Below, piece after piece: positions 17,590 to 25,921 of a DNA stretch of 64,000 nucleotides. How positions within the stretch are numbered: the first letter of the stretch is position 1; every line of letters begins with the position of its first letter. The stretch lies in contig OZ252227.1 of NCBI GenBank assembly GCA_965249175.1, positions 3,906,001-3,970,000 on the forward strand. The letters run 5' to 3'. Source of the DNA: CAZYFH01 sp965249175 (GTDB lineage Bacteria > Acidobacteriota > Vicinamibacteria > Vicinamibacterales > UBA8438). The notes under the pieces are model-generated. The model did not search any database, was not told the origin of the DNA, and saw only the letters and a list, made by a program, of their open reading frames with translations. The position numbers and the translations under genes are program-made.

Positions 17590-19331
17590 GCCGGAGGCGC
17601 CACCCGCACCGCGTCGGTCTTGAAGAGATCCGCGAACGCGCCACCGGCCGCCAGCAAGGCGGTCGGCGCACCGGTCTCGACTACTCGCGCGCCGTCGAGG
17701 ACCACCACCCGATCGGCACGCCGTGCGAGCTCGAAACGGTGGGAAATCAAGATTGTCGTCCGGCCCCGCATGACCGCCTCGTACCCGGCGATAACCTGGC
17801 GCTCGGCGACCGGGTCGAGGGACGCGGTTGCCTCGTCGAGCACGAGGACGCGCGGATCGGTGAGCAGCGCTCGCGCGATCGCGAGGCGTTGGCGCTCGCC
17901 CGCCGAGAACGCCGCGCCGCGCTCACCGACTGTCGTCGCATACCCGTCGGGCAACCGCGCAACGAAGTCGTGGATGCCGGCCGCACGCGCCGCCGCAATC
18001 ACGTCGCTGTCGCTCGCGTCGGGTCGTCCGTATCGCACGTTTTCCGACACCGACGCGTGAAAGATGAACGGCGCCTGCTCGACCATCGCGATGTGGCGGC
18101 GCACCGACCGCAGGGTCAACGTGCGTAGATCTCGCCCATCGAGACACACGACGCCCGTGTCGGGATCGATCAAGCGGAGCAGGAGATCGGCAACCGTGGA
18201 TTTCCCGGTGCCACTCGGCCCGACGATGGCGACCGTTTCACCCGGCTCGACCGTGAACGAGACGCGCTCGAGCGTCGGCGCGCCCCGGTCGAACGAGAAG
18301 CTGACGTTGTCGAACGCAAGGGCCCCGCGCACGTGGTCCAACGCCGCTGCGTCGGGGGCGTCCGCGACCTCGGGTACCGCGTCCGCGATCTCGTGCACGC
18401 GCCGGAGCGAGACCGTGGCTGCCGCAAGGCTGGCATAGAGCCCCATGAGCGCCTGCACCGGACCGAGCAGACGCATCTGATACGCCATGAAGGCCACCAG
18501 ATCACCGAGACTGAGCGTCCCATCGATGACGCGCTGTCCGCCGTAGAGAAACACCACCGCCGTGCCGCCCGACAGCAGCAGCCCGGGAAGCCCGCCCGAC
18601 AAGTAGGTCGCCCGTTGCATCGCCATCAGCGCGGTGATGAACGCATCGTTCTTCCCGCGAAAACGTGTCACCTCGCGATCCTGGGCATTCGACGCCACGA
18701 TCAGCCTGACGCCTTGCAGCGTCTCGATCAGGAAGTTCCCGATCTCCGCGCTGCGTTCCCGGAACGTGGTGACACGCCCCTCGAGCTGGCGCCGGTAGCG
18801 CACGAGCGCCCAGGTGCTGAACGGCAGCACCGCCATCCCGACCAGGAACAGCCGCAGGTCGAGCCAGACCATGACCGCGACCGTGCCGACGAGAAACAAC
18901 ACGTTACCCACCCAGGCGAGCGCCGCCTCCGCGGCCACTCGTTGGATCTCCCCGATGTCGGTGTTGACGCGCGATACGACGTCACCGAGCCTGGTGCGCG
19001 CGTAGAATCGAGGCGACAGGCATTGCAGATGCTGATAGAGCGCGACCCGCATGTCGAACAGGATCTCCGCCGAGATCCGTGTATAGCGCAAGCCGCTGAC
19101 GATGTTGAGTCCGAACCCGAGCAGGGTGAGGCCCGCGAACGTGGCCACCACACGGACCAGCGCGCCCGCGTCCCCTCCTAACAGCGCGTCGTCCACGAGA
19201 TCCCGGGACAAGAGCGGGAGATAGAGCGACAGCACCGTGCTCGCGAAGCTCAGCACGACGACGATGACGAGACGGCGCCAATAGGGAACGACGTAGGCGA
19301 GGGCTCGGCGAAACTGCGGATCGATCATCAC
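17586..19331 (-). CDS. qhpF: ABC-type exporter of the QHNDH system
   Basis: This 581-residue half-transporter has six transmembrane helices in residues 1-310 and a C-terminal nucleotide-binding domain. Walker A is GPSGTGKST, the signature is FSAGERQRLAIARAL (a variant of LSGGQ), and Walker B is VLVLDEATASLD. A closing His-switch, ILISHRFELARRAD, is also present. It belongs to the MsbA-like exporters. In the known QHNDH pathway QhpF moves the modified gamma subunit to the periplasm. It lies between qhpB and qhpE and overlaps qhpE. The start is one of two adjacent ATGs at 19331/19328. On sequence alone it could be a lipid or drug exporter; context decides. Confidence 0.85.
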   Translation of the reverse strand: MMIDPQFRRALAYVVPYWRRLVIVVVLSFASTVLSLYLPLLSRDLVDDALLGGDAGALVRVVATFAGLTLLGFGLNIVSGLRYTRISAEILFDMRVALYQHLQCLSPRFYARTRLGDVVSRVNTDIGEIQRVAAEAALAWVGNVLFLVGTVAVMVWLDLRLFLVGMAVLPFSTWALVRYRRQLEGRVTTFRERSAEIGNFLIETLQGVRLIVASNAQDREVTRFRGKNDAFITALMAMQRATYLSGGLPGLLLSGGTAVVFLYGGQRVIDGTLSLGDLVAFMAYQMRLLGPVQALMGLYASLAAATVSLRRVHEIADAVPEVADAPDAAALDHVRGALAFDNVSFSFDRGAPTLERVSFTVEPGETVAIVGPSGTGKSTVADLLLRLIDPDTGVVCLDGRDLRTLTLRSVRRHIAMVEQAPFIFHASVSENVRYGRPDASDSDVIAAARAAGIHDFVARLPDGYATTVGERGAAFSAGERQRLAIARALLTDPRVLVLDEATASLDPVAERQVIAGYEAVMRGRTTILISHRFELARRADRVVVLDGARVVETGAPTALLAAGGAFADLFKTDAVRVAPPA

Positions 19332-19336
19332 TATGA

Positions 19337-19351
19337 CGGGGTTTCGCCCCG
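19337..19351 (-). promoter_or_regulatory. GC hairpin in the 109-base qhpB-qhpF gap
   Basis: CGGGG at 19337-19341 pairs with CCCCG at 19347-19351 around TTTCG, just ahead of the QhpF start. The gap is the widest within the qhp run. The hairpin could tune expression of the maturation genes relative to the structural subunits; this is inference. Confidence 0.3.
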
Positions 19352-19440
19352 AACCCCCGCGGGGTGCGCACCTTGGCCGTTTGCCGACAGTTCACAACGA
19401 GTACGAGCCGTACCCGCGTAACGGCCTCACTATGATGCGG

Positions 19441-20568
19441 CTATTGGGTTGGAGGCAGCACGAAGAGGCTGGCGGTCATGTCGCCGTCGAGCGTGAGGGT
19501 ATGGAGGTGGTCGAACGAGTCGGCGTCGTAGTAATCGATCGTGTTGCCCGCCGATGAGATGTAGAGCACGCGACCGTTGGAGCTCACGTTGAGCGCCATT
19601 CGTGGTCGCCCGTCGACACGCTGCCGTCGTCCAAGCGCCCGCTTCTCGAGATCGAACGTCCAGAACTCGTAGCTGCCAATCTCGCTCCACACGCCGTACG
19701 CCTTGCGGCGTCCCGGCGCGAGCGCGAAGCCGACCGGCTCGGAGGGGCCCAGCGCGTAGAAGTCCACGCCCCGGTTCGCGAGATCAATCCGGGCGACACC
19801 CATCAGGTCGCGATTCTGCGCCGCGTCACGCATGCGAAAGAGACCGGTGAAGAAACCGGGCTCTTCGTTGATCAAATCGGTGGCGAAGCCGAACTGCAAC
19901 GGGCCCAGACCGTCCTCGATCGGCTCCGACATGTCCCACCGGTCGACGACGGTGAAGTTCTCGGTTTCGAGCACCAGGACATCCCGGTCGAAGTAGTAGA
20001 GGGACTCCCCGTCCGGCGCGAACAGCATGCGCGAGCCGACGAGATCCCCAATCCCGATCGCGTCGGTGTTCGGCCACGGGATGTCCTTGACGACCTCGTG
20101 GCGCTCCAGATCGTACTCGAGCAGCTTGCGAGGCTCGATCTCGAACCGATCGACCAGCTTCACGGCCGCGTCGACGTGGAGAATCGCGGTGCGCCCGTCC
20201 GGCGCAACACGAAACGAGCGGATCCGCACCCGTCGGTTCCCCTCGCTGAGCGTGAACGAATCCGTCACCTCGCGACCGGCCACGCTGACCGTCGTCAGGT
20301 GCTCCATCAACGGGTCGAGCATGTAGAAGCGTGACCCATCCTCCGAGAGGACCATGCTGCGCGGTGCGCCGCGCGGCACATCGATCTCCTGGACTACCCG
20401 TGCGCTCGCTTCGTCGATCACGAAGATGCGCTGCGGGAACGCGCCGAGATACAGCGTCCCGTCGCCAGCCGACACCGCGGGCACGGTTTGCCCGGCGGCG
20501 GGCGCCACCGCGGCGAGCACGACCATGATAAGGAACGACCACACCACAGCGCGCATCAGGTGAGACAT
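19441..20568 (-). CDS. qhpB: Quinohemoprotein amine dehydrogenase beta subunit (beta-propeller)
   Basis: This 375-residue periplasmic protein has a signal peptide (AVVWSFLIMVVLAAVAPAAGQ). Seven-bladed-propeller repeats of YVTN type follow, for example TLYLGAFPQRIFVID, SRFYMLDPLMEHLTTVS, GESLYYFDRDVLVLE and GRVLYISSAGNTIDYYD. In QHNDH the beta subunit, together with alpha and gamma, forms the active-site cleft and closes it over the CTQ cofactor. The ATG at 20568 is preferred over the GTG at 20574 because it sits directly before the signal sequence. It lies between qhpC and qhpF. The combination of length, signal peptide and position makes the assignment firm although propellers are common. 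Confidence 0.88.
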   Translation of the reverse strand: MSHLMRAVVWSFLIMVVLAAVAPAAGQTVPAVSAGDGTLYLGAFPQRIFVIDEASARVVQEIDVPRGAPRSMVLSEDGSRFYMLDPLMEHLTTVSVAGREVTDSFTLSEGNRRVRIRSFRVAPDGRTAILHVDAAVKLVDRFEIEPRKLLEYDLERHEVVKDIPWPNTDAIGIGDLVGSRMLFAPDGESLYYFDRDVLVLETENFTVVDRWDMSEPIEDGLGPLQFGFATDLINEEPGFFTGLFRMRDAAQNRDLMGVARIDLANRGVDFYALGPSEPVGFALAPGRRKAYGVWSEIGSYEFWTFDLEKRALGRRQRVDGRPRMALNVSSNGRVLYISSAGNTIDYYDADSFDHLHTLTLDGDMTASLFVLPPTQ

Positions 20569-20635
20569 CGGCACTCTGTCGGAATCCGCGCCCCGTGAGG
20601 CCCTCGGCTCTGAGCCTTGGGCGTCATCGTCATGT

Positions 20636-20998
20636 TCATGGGAATATCAGATCCACCTTGCGCCAGTCCTTCTGAGCGGCCGCGCACTTGCCTGTCCAGT
20701 CGGGCGCATGGTTCATCTGGTCGGGCACCTGTGCCGGCCAGAAGCACCCCAAGTGACAGTCGAACAGATCCCGCTCGACCGGCTGGCACAACCCGGCGGT
20801 CCCGCCGTTCTGATCGGTCTCCCAGCCAGGGAAAAAGACAAAGCTGCACCCCAACGGGATGTGCGGTCCCTGGGGCTGCTGTGGCGGCCCCGCCCCGTCC
20901 TGGAGCGCCACGACCCGCTCTGCGTCCCGCCCCGCGCCGTGCACCACCTCGCGCGTGATCCGGGCCGCCTTCTGGTTGATGGGTGTGAGATGGGTCAT
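20636..20998 (-). CDS. qhpC: QHNDH gamma subunit precursor carrying the CTQ cofactor and thioether crosslinks
   Basis: This 120-residue peptide precursor is too small to stand out in gene calling. In the Paracoccus gamma subunit the crosslinks are Cys7-Glu16, Cys27-Asp33, Cys41-Asp49 and the cofactor pair Cys37-Trp43. The same residues occur here at identical spacing: C51/E60, C71/D77, C85/D93 and C81/W87. Mature residue 1 would fall near position 45, so the leader is about 44 residues, longer than the 28 I recall for Paracoccus. The leader has no Sec-type hydrophobic core (ITREVVHGAGRDAERVVALQ), consistent with QhpF export. It starts 16 bases after qhpD, at ATG 20998; longer in-frame starts would lie inside qhpD. 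Confidence 0.93.
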   Translation of the reverse strand: MTHLTPINQKAARITREVVHGAGRDAERVVALQDGAGPPQQPQGPHIPLGCSFVFFPGWETDQNGGTAGLCQPVERDLFDCHLGCFWPAQVPDQMNHAPDWTGKCAAAQKDWRKVDLIFP

Positions 20999-21014
20999 GG
21001 CTTGCCTCGGGTCC

Positions 21015-22466
21015 TCACGATGCCGGGGCACCCCGGTCATCGAACTGCCGCAGAAACGCAGGGTTGCGCTCGGCGATCTCCCCGTAGATCTCGAGACAGG
21101 TCTCCGTCCACCCGCGAATCCAGTCGCAGTAATGCAGGTTCGGCGCCTCTGTCGTCCCGTACCGCGTGTAGGCCTCATGGTAGCAGCCACCCGCACACAA
21201 CGGCCGCGCCCAGCACGTCCGGCAATCCGTCTTCTGATCGATGTGATGGCGCTCGAGAAACGAGTGCTGGGTGTCGGTGTCGACCCCATCGCGGACCGTG
21301 CCGAGCTTGTGTTCGTCGGACCCGGCGAACCGGTGACACAGCGCCACGTCGCCGTCGGTCGCGACCCCCATCAAACCGAGACCCGCGCCGCACGGCAGCG
21401 CCTTGCTCGCGCCCTTGTGCAGCTCCTCGATCGTGTCACGCACGTTGCTGAAGCCATGACGGCGACCCGCCAGCGCGGCCTCCAGAAACTCGTGGCCGAG
21501 CGCCCGGAACTGGGCGAGCATCGCATCGAATCCGGTTTCGTCGAGCGCGTGCCCGCGTCCCGGAGACGTCGTCACCGGCGCGAACCCGACCTCCCAGAAG
21601 CCGATCTCCTCCGTGAGGTGGTCATAGATGCGCTTGACGTCGTGCACCTGCGAGGTCAGCGTCACCCGGGCACCGATTGGCCGCGACCGGTGCCGCTTCA
21701 AGAGCGCGCGTACCTTCGGCGCGATCACGTCGTAGCTGCCGCGCCCGTCGTGAAAGACGCGAAACGTATCCTGCATCTCGCGCGGGCCGTCGATCGAAAT
21801 GGTGACACCAACGTCGTTGTCGGCGAGAAAGTCGATAATCTCGGGACGGAGCAACGTCCCGTTCGTCGTGAGGCTGAACTCCACCTGTTTCCCGAGCTCG
21901 GCGCCGCGCGCGCGCGCATAGGGAATCGTCTTCTGCAGCACGGGGAAGTTGAGCAACGTCTCCCCGCCGAAGAACGTCATCCGCGCGACCGGGTTGGTCC
22001 CCGAGGCCCGCAACATGAACTCGACGCTTTCGCGGGCGGTCTCCTCCGTCATCAGCTTCGGTTTTCCGTTCGCCGCCGGTTCGGCAATCTTGTCCTCACC
22101 GTACTCGTAGCAATACGCACAGCTGAGATTGCACTGGTTCGTCACGTTGACGACCAGCGTGGAGAGCGGAATCGGCGTCAGCGGAATGATGTTGGGCGAG
22201 GGACGCGGCACCGGCTCAGACACCGCGCGCGTGACTGCGCGGGCGCCCGCCAGCTCCGCCACCGTCTCCTCGACCGCCCGCGGGTCGAACCCATCGCCAA
22301 GACGCGCCAGGAGATCGGCGGCTGTCGACGGCCCGTCGCGGAGGGCATCGACCACGGCAGCCGAGGTGGCGTCGAGCGCGAACACCGCAGCGCTCGGCAC
22401 GAGATAGAGAAACCGTCGGCCGGCCGCCTCGAAGGCGTGGCACTCGCCGAGTGCGAGTTGGCTCAT
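21015..22466 (-). CDS. qhpD: Radical SAM/SPASM enzyme forming the QHNDH thioether crosslinks
   Basis: This 483-residue radical S-adenosylmethionine enzyme installs Cys-to-Asp/Glu thioether bonds in the gamma subunit. An N-terminal winged-helix-like region (about 25-80; AVVDALRDGPSTAADLLARL) resembles the PqqD/RRE peptide-recognition fold. The 4Fe-4S motif CxxxCxxC is at C112, C116 and C119 (QCNLSCAYCYEYG). The GGE-like motif is FFGGETLLNF. A C-terminal SPASM region with many cysteines (CGAGLGLMG, VALCHRF, CRTCWARPLCAGGCY, YCDW, ETCLE) would hold two auxiliary clusters. Its ATG overlaps the qhpA stop (ATGA). Identity rests on motif set, length and position beside qhpC. Confidence 0.92.
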   Translation of the reverse strand: MSQLALGECHAFEAAGRRFLYLVPSAAVFALDATSAAVVDALRDGPSTAADLLARLGDGFDPRAVEETVAELAGARAVTRAVSEPVPRPSPNIIPLTPIPLSTLVVNVTNQCNLSCAYCYEYGEDKIAEPAANGKPKLMTEETARESVEFMLRASGTNPVARMTFFGGETLLNFPVLQKTIPYARARGAELGKQVEFSLTTNGTLLRPEIIDFLADNDVGVTISIDGPREMQDTFRVFHDGRGSYDVIAPKVRALLKRHRSRPIGARVTLTSQVHDVKRIYDHLTEEIGFWEVGFAPVTTSPGRGHALDETGFDAMLAQFRALGHEFLEAALAGRRHGFSNVRDTIEELHKGASKALPCGAGLGLMGVATDGDVALCHRFAGSDEHKLGTVRDGVDTDTQHSFLERHHIDQKTDCRTCWARPLCAGGCYHEAYTRYGTTEAPNLHYCDWIRGWTETCLEIYGEIAERNPAFLRQFDDRGAPAS

Positions 22467-24166
22467 GGCGTGTCCGCCCCCCCTTGGCGACGCGTGTACA
22501 GCGGAACGGTCACTAGCAGGTGTGCGCGCCCGCGGAGCGGCGTGGTCAGCGTCGCGCCCCCAGGCGCGGTCGTCAGCGTCGCGACGACCCAGACGTCGCC
22601 GATGTTGTTGCGGTTGCCGTGCCGATCAGGGTTCGGCCCGTCGCCCGCCGGGTCGAAGACGCCGTGTCTGCCGATGGCACCCACGAACGACGTGTCGTCG
22701 TCGTCGAACGTGGCCGCGTATTCCTCGAGGCTCCAGTCGACGTCGACCATGCCGAGATCCAGATCGTCTGGGGTGTCGGCCGCCCCATCGGGGCCGTCAT
22801 GAAACGCGCGCGCTTCGAATCGTACGTACCCCTTCGGGAAGTTGAGACCGCCAACCCGCGCCACACCGGTGCCTGGCTGCACGGACAGACGATGCACCGC
22901 GTCGAACACGACGACGGCGTCGGACGCAGCCGTCCCACCGTCGAACACGATCAGGTCCCGCGTGCCGATCGCCGCGTCGGCGGCGACGCGCACATTGAGC
23001 GTGGCGTGGGTGGGCGACGCATCGCTGACGCTGGATACGGTCAGCCCAGCGCCGAGATCGATCCTCGCCGCATCCAACGGCGTCGGTAGATTCGATCCGA
23101 ACAACTCCACGGTGACGTCACCAGACGCCGCCGGGATGGCCCGAGGGGCGATGCCCGTGACGATCGGATCGGCGCCGACGCGTCGCAGCGTGACGTCGAT
23201 CCCCCGTTCGTCGTAGGCGCCCGTGAACCACCGTCCCGTCAACTCCTGACGGTCGCGGGACAGGGACATCACCTCGCGGAGATCCGGCCAGTCTTCGCTC
23301 TCGGACCGTCCCCGCCACTGAAAGCCGGTGTAGACGACCGCGCGCCCGGTCCGCGTGCCGGAGAGACCGCGGGCCGGATACGAGAAGCGGGCACGCGTCT
23401 CGTACGTGTCCGCCGCACCGGCGACCGGCGTCACGACCACCTCGCCATACACGGGACCCTGGCCCGGCTCGTGACCGACGATCGCCCAGGTTCCCTCCAA
23501 CCGTGTGGCGCGCATGTTCGCAGACCACGCGGTCCACGCGGGGGTCTCCAGAGGAAATTCCGTCGAGAGATGGGCGATCGCCTTCTCGACTCGGTTGCGC
23601 CGGTCGGTGGCGTCCGGCGCCGCCGGGCCGCCCAGCCGAAACGACTGGAAGTCGACCAGGGGGTAGTAGCCCCGATGCATGGCCGTCAGCAGCCGCCATT
23701 CTTCCTCGGTTCGACGCTGGGTGAGGACACGGCCGAAGGAATGGCAGCGATTGCACGTGACCTGGATCTCCGGATCGGCATCGTACCGATAGTCCACCAT
23801 CCGCCGCTCCACTTCGAACCTGGCCGGACGCACCTCGTCTGGCGCCAACCCGTGATCGGTTGCCAGATAGCGGACCGCTGCTCGCGCATCCTCCGGCGAG
23901 ATGTCCAGATCGTTGAGCAACACCATGCGCCGGATGACCTGTTCCCATCCCTCCGGTGTCGAGCGTTGATAGGAGATGCGAGTCATGCGACCCCGGTCGT
24001 CAGACGCGTGGCAACGGCCGCACGCCCGCTGCACGACGGGGCTCGTCACGGGAATGCCCATATCCGACGCCTCGGCGGCGGTCTCCTGCGCCGCAGTCGA
24101 GGGAACAGATACTGCCGTCGACAGGAACCCGACGACAAGCGCGACGCGCAGGGCCATCATGGTCAT
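22463..24166 (-). CDS. qhpA: Quinohemoprotein amine dehydrogenase alpha subunit (diheme)
   Basis: This protein of about 567 residues has a Sec signal (ALRVALVVGFLSTAVSVPSTAAQ). Two c-type heme motifs follow, CGRCH (49-53) and CNRCH (138-142), forming the diheme domain that passes electrons from CTQ to a periplasmic acceptor. The remaining roughly 400 residues are beta-rich (GTWAIVGHEPGQGPVYGEV, VTVELFGSNLPTPLDAARID), matching the three beta-barrel-like domains of the known alpha subunit. The ATG at 24166 gives the clean signal peptide; a GTG at 24196 would add ten residues. It is upstream of and overlaps qhpD. The enzyme oxidises primary amines to aldehydes and ammonia in the periplasm. Confidence 0.92.
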   Translation of the reverse strand: MTMMALRVALVVGFLSTAVSVPSTAAQETAAEASDMGIPVTSPVVQRACGRCHASDDRGRMTRISYQRSTPEGWEQVIRRMVLLNDLDISPEDARAAVRYLATDHGLAPDEVRPARFEVERRMVDYRYDADPEIQVTCNRCHSFGRVLTQRRTEEEWRLLTAMHRGYYPLVDFQSFRLGGPAAPDATDRRNRVEKAIAHLSTEFPLETPAWTAWSANMRATRLEGTWAIVGHEPGQGPVYGEVVVTPVAGAADTYETRARFSYPARGLSGTRTGRAVVYTGFQWRGRSESEDWPDLREVMSLSRDRQELTGRWFTGAYDERGIDVTLRRVGADPIVTGIAPRAIPAASGDVTVELFGSNLPTPLDAARIDLGAGLTVSSVSDASPTHATLNVRVAADAAIGTRDLIVFDGGTAASDAVVVFDAVHRLSVQPGTGVARVGGLNFPKGYVRFEARAFHDGPDGAADTPDDLDLGMVDVDWSLEEYAATFDDDDTSFVGAIGRHGVFDPAGDGPNPDRHGNRNNIGDVWVVATLTTAPGGATLTTPLRGRAHLLVTVPLYTRRQGGADTP

Positions 24167-24215
24167 GCGGGGTGACGGTGTTGTAACACACTCCACGGCG
24201 TCCCGTCGAACACGC

Positions 24216-25757
24216 TCAGGGGGAGTCGTTGCGTAAGACGCCCTTGCCGAGCAACACCGACAGTGCGCCCAAAAAGTCGGGGAGCGCGACGGGCGGGCCG
24301 ACCCGCTGATAGGCCTCGTACAAGTCCGGCACCTGTCGGTGCGCGCCGGCCATCGCCACGAGCCTTGGCAAATCTACCCCCCTCAGATATCGCACCGCGA
24401 CGGACGCGTCGGGCCCGTCACCAATGACGATGCGCGTCTCCGCCACGACCTCGCGGCCCTCGACGGCCGGATGCACGCGGCGCCGCACGCGGTCGGCGGC
24501 ACGGAGGCGAATCGACGCCGCGCGTTTGACCGCGTCGAATGCGTCCAGGACGTCGCGATCGTGGCGAAACCGATCGATCTGGTCCTCATCATCATCATCC
24601 AACGCGTCGCGCTGTTGGTCCGAGGGATCCGCACGGTCGGACCAGAACGGATGCGGGTTCTGGTGCGAGACATCGGCGAAGAACGTCGCCGCCTGTCGCC
24701 GATAGCTCGCGAAGACACGCCGTTCGCGTTCGTCGTATAGCCGCAGGGCGAGCGCTTCGCGCTCCGGTCGCCGCAAGCGCGTGTGTGTGACGATGGCAGC
24801 CAGCCAGGCTGACGCGAGGGCCTTCTTGACGCCGAACGACGACAGCGGGTCGATAGACGTCGCCGCGTCGCCGACCAGGAGGAACCCGGTCCCTCCGAAC
24901 TCACGTGCCCCGTACTGCGACGCATCGCATGCCCACGGGGCACCTTCGAGACGTGCGCCCGCGGTCAACCGCGTAAAGTGCGTCGTCTTGCGAACCTGCG
25001 CGCTGTACACCCCCCCGAGCGGACCACCCGGGTCCCACGTCGTGGTGCGCGGGTCGACCATCACGGTGAGGTAACGCCGTCGCGTCGATGTCGGTACCGA
25101 CCACGCCCACCCATCGGCGTAGGTCTCGACCAGCGTGTGCGACTCGTCGGGCAGTCGCCAGTCGTCGTCACGCTGCCAGACGCCAACGAGAGCGAGCGTC
25201 GAACCGCCGGCCGCAACGCGCTCCCGATATCGGTGGCCGAGGACGCCGGCGCGGCCCGTGCAGTCGAGCGCAGAGCGCGCGTCAACGATGACCGGCGCCC
25301 CGCGCTCGTCCTCGGCACGGACGTGCACGCACCCGTCGGTGTCGCCGGTTGGGGGGAGCGTGACGGCACGGACCGTGACGCCGCGCCGAATCTCTGCTCC
25401 CGCGCGTTCGGCCTCGGCGAGCATCAACCGATCGAATGTGCGACGGAGGACCTGAAAACCGGCGGCGCCACGCTCGAACGACTCGGTGCGCGGCGGACCG
25501 CTGCCCCACCAGACGGTGTTCCCGCGACTCCGGAGAAACCCGGCGGCTTCGACGGCGGCCGCGATGCCCACCGCGCCGAACAGCTTCAGACAGCTCGGTG
25601 GCAACGACTCGGCGAGCGAGGGGTCGTGCGGCTCTGGCTTGGTCAGGACGACGACCGAATGACCCCAGGTTGCGAGCAGGTGTGCCGCCGCCGCGCCTGC
25701 GGGTCCACCGCCCACGACCGCGACGTCGTGCCGCGCTCGAGCCTCGCCAGCAGCCAC
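24216..25757 (-). CDS. qhpG: Flavin-dependent monooxygenase for CTQ biogenesis
   Basis: This 513-residue FAD-dependent monooxygenase belongs to the geranylgeranyl reductase/tryptophan halogenase-like group. The dinucleotide-binding motif VAVVGGGPAGAAAAH is at about 12-26. A second FAD motif, FLLVGDAATSIDPLSSFGVK, follows near residue 300. In the known pathway QhpG dihydroxylates the tryptophan that becomes the quinone of CTQ. It is the first gene of the block. Its GTG start at 25757 is immediately adjacent to a MITE-like element, so any promoter or ribosome site must lie inside that element. The C-terminal 130 residues include an acidic stretch (DDDDEDQIDRF) not typical of the family. Confidence 0.87.
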   Translation of the reverse strand: MAAGEARARHDVAVVGGGPAGAAAAHLLATWGHSVVVLTKPEPHDPSLAESLPPSCLKLFGAVGIAAAVEAAGFLRSRGNTVWWGSGPPRTESFERGAAGFQVLRRTFDRLMLAEAERAGAEIRRGVTVRAVTLPPTGDTDGCVHVRAEDERGAPVIVDARSALDCTGRAGVLGHRYRERVAAGGSTLALVGVWQRDDDWRLPDESHTLVETYADGWAWSVPTSTRRRYLTVMVDPRTTTWDPGGPLGGVYSAQVRKTTHFTRLTAGARLEGAPWACDASQYGAREFGGTGFLLVGDAATSIDPLSSFGVKKALASAWLAAIVTHTRLRRPEREALALRLYDERERRVFASYRRQAATFFADVSHQNPHPFWSDRADPSDQQRDALDDDDEDQIDRFRHDRDVLDAFDAVKRAASIRLRAADRVRRRVHPAVEGREVVAETRIVIGDGPDASVAVRYLRGVDLPRLVAMAGAHRQVPDLYEAYQRVGPPVALPDFLGALSVLLGKGVLRNDSP

Positions 25758-25921
25758 CTAGCGTCCTGTAACCGTCATTCGTTGGATAAGTCCTGGCGCG
25801 CGGCGCCCGGCTGGCAAGGGGCAACGAGGGAGCATAGTGGGCCTATGTGACCGAGGCGCACCGAAGCCAGGCGGGATGCCCCGCCCGGGAATTATGTTGC
25901 GATTTACGGTTACAGGACACT
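25758..25921. mobile_element. MITE-like element, copy 1
   Basis: This roughly 164-base non-coding element is flanked by terminal inverted repeats. The left end is CTAGCGTCCTGTAACCG and the right end is CGGTTACAGGACACT. It shares most of its length with the copy at 43734-43899, including AAGTCCTGGCGCGCGGCGCC and GGAGCATAGTGGGCCTATGT. It carries no transposase and would need one supplied in trans. One end touches the qhpG start codon and the other truncates the glycosyltransferase pseudogene. Confidence 0.8.

Noticed and set aside
20859..22802. A 647-codon plus-strand frame opposite qhpD and qhpC
   Set aside because: Composition is typical of antisense reading and it conflicts with the clear radical SAM gene and gamma-subunit gene on the minus strand.
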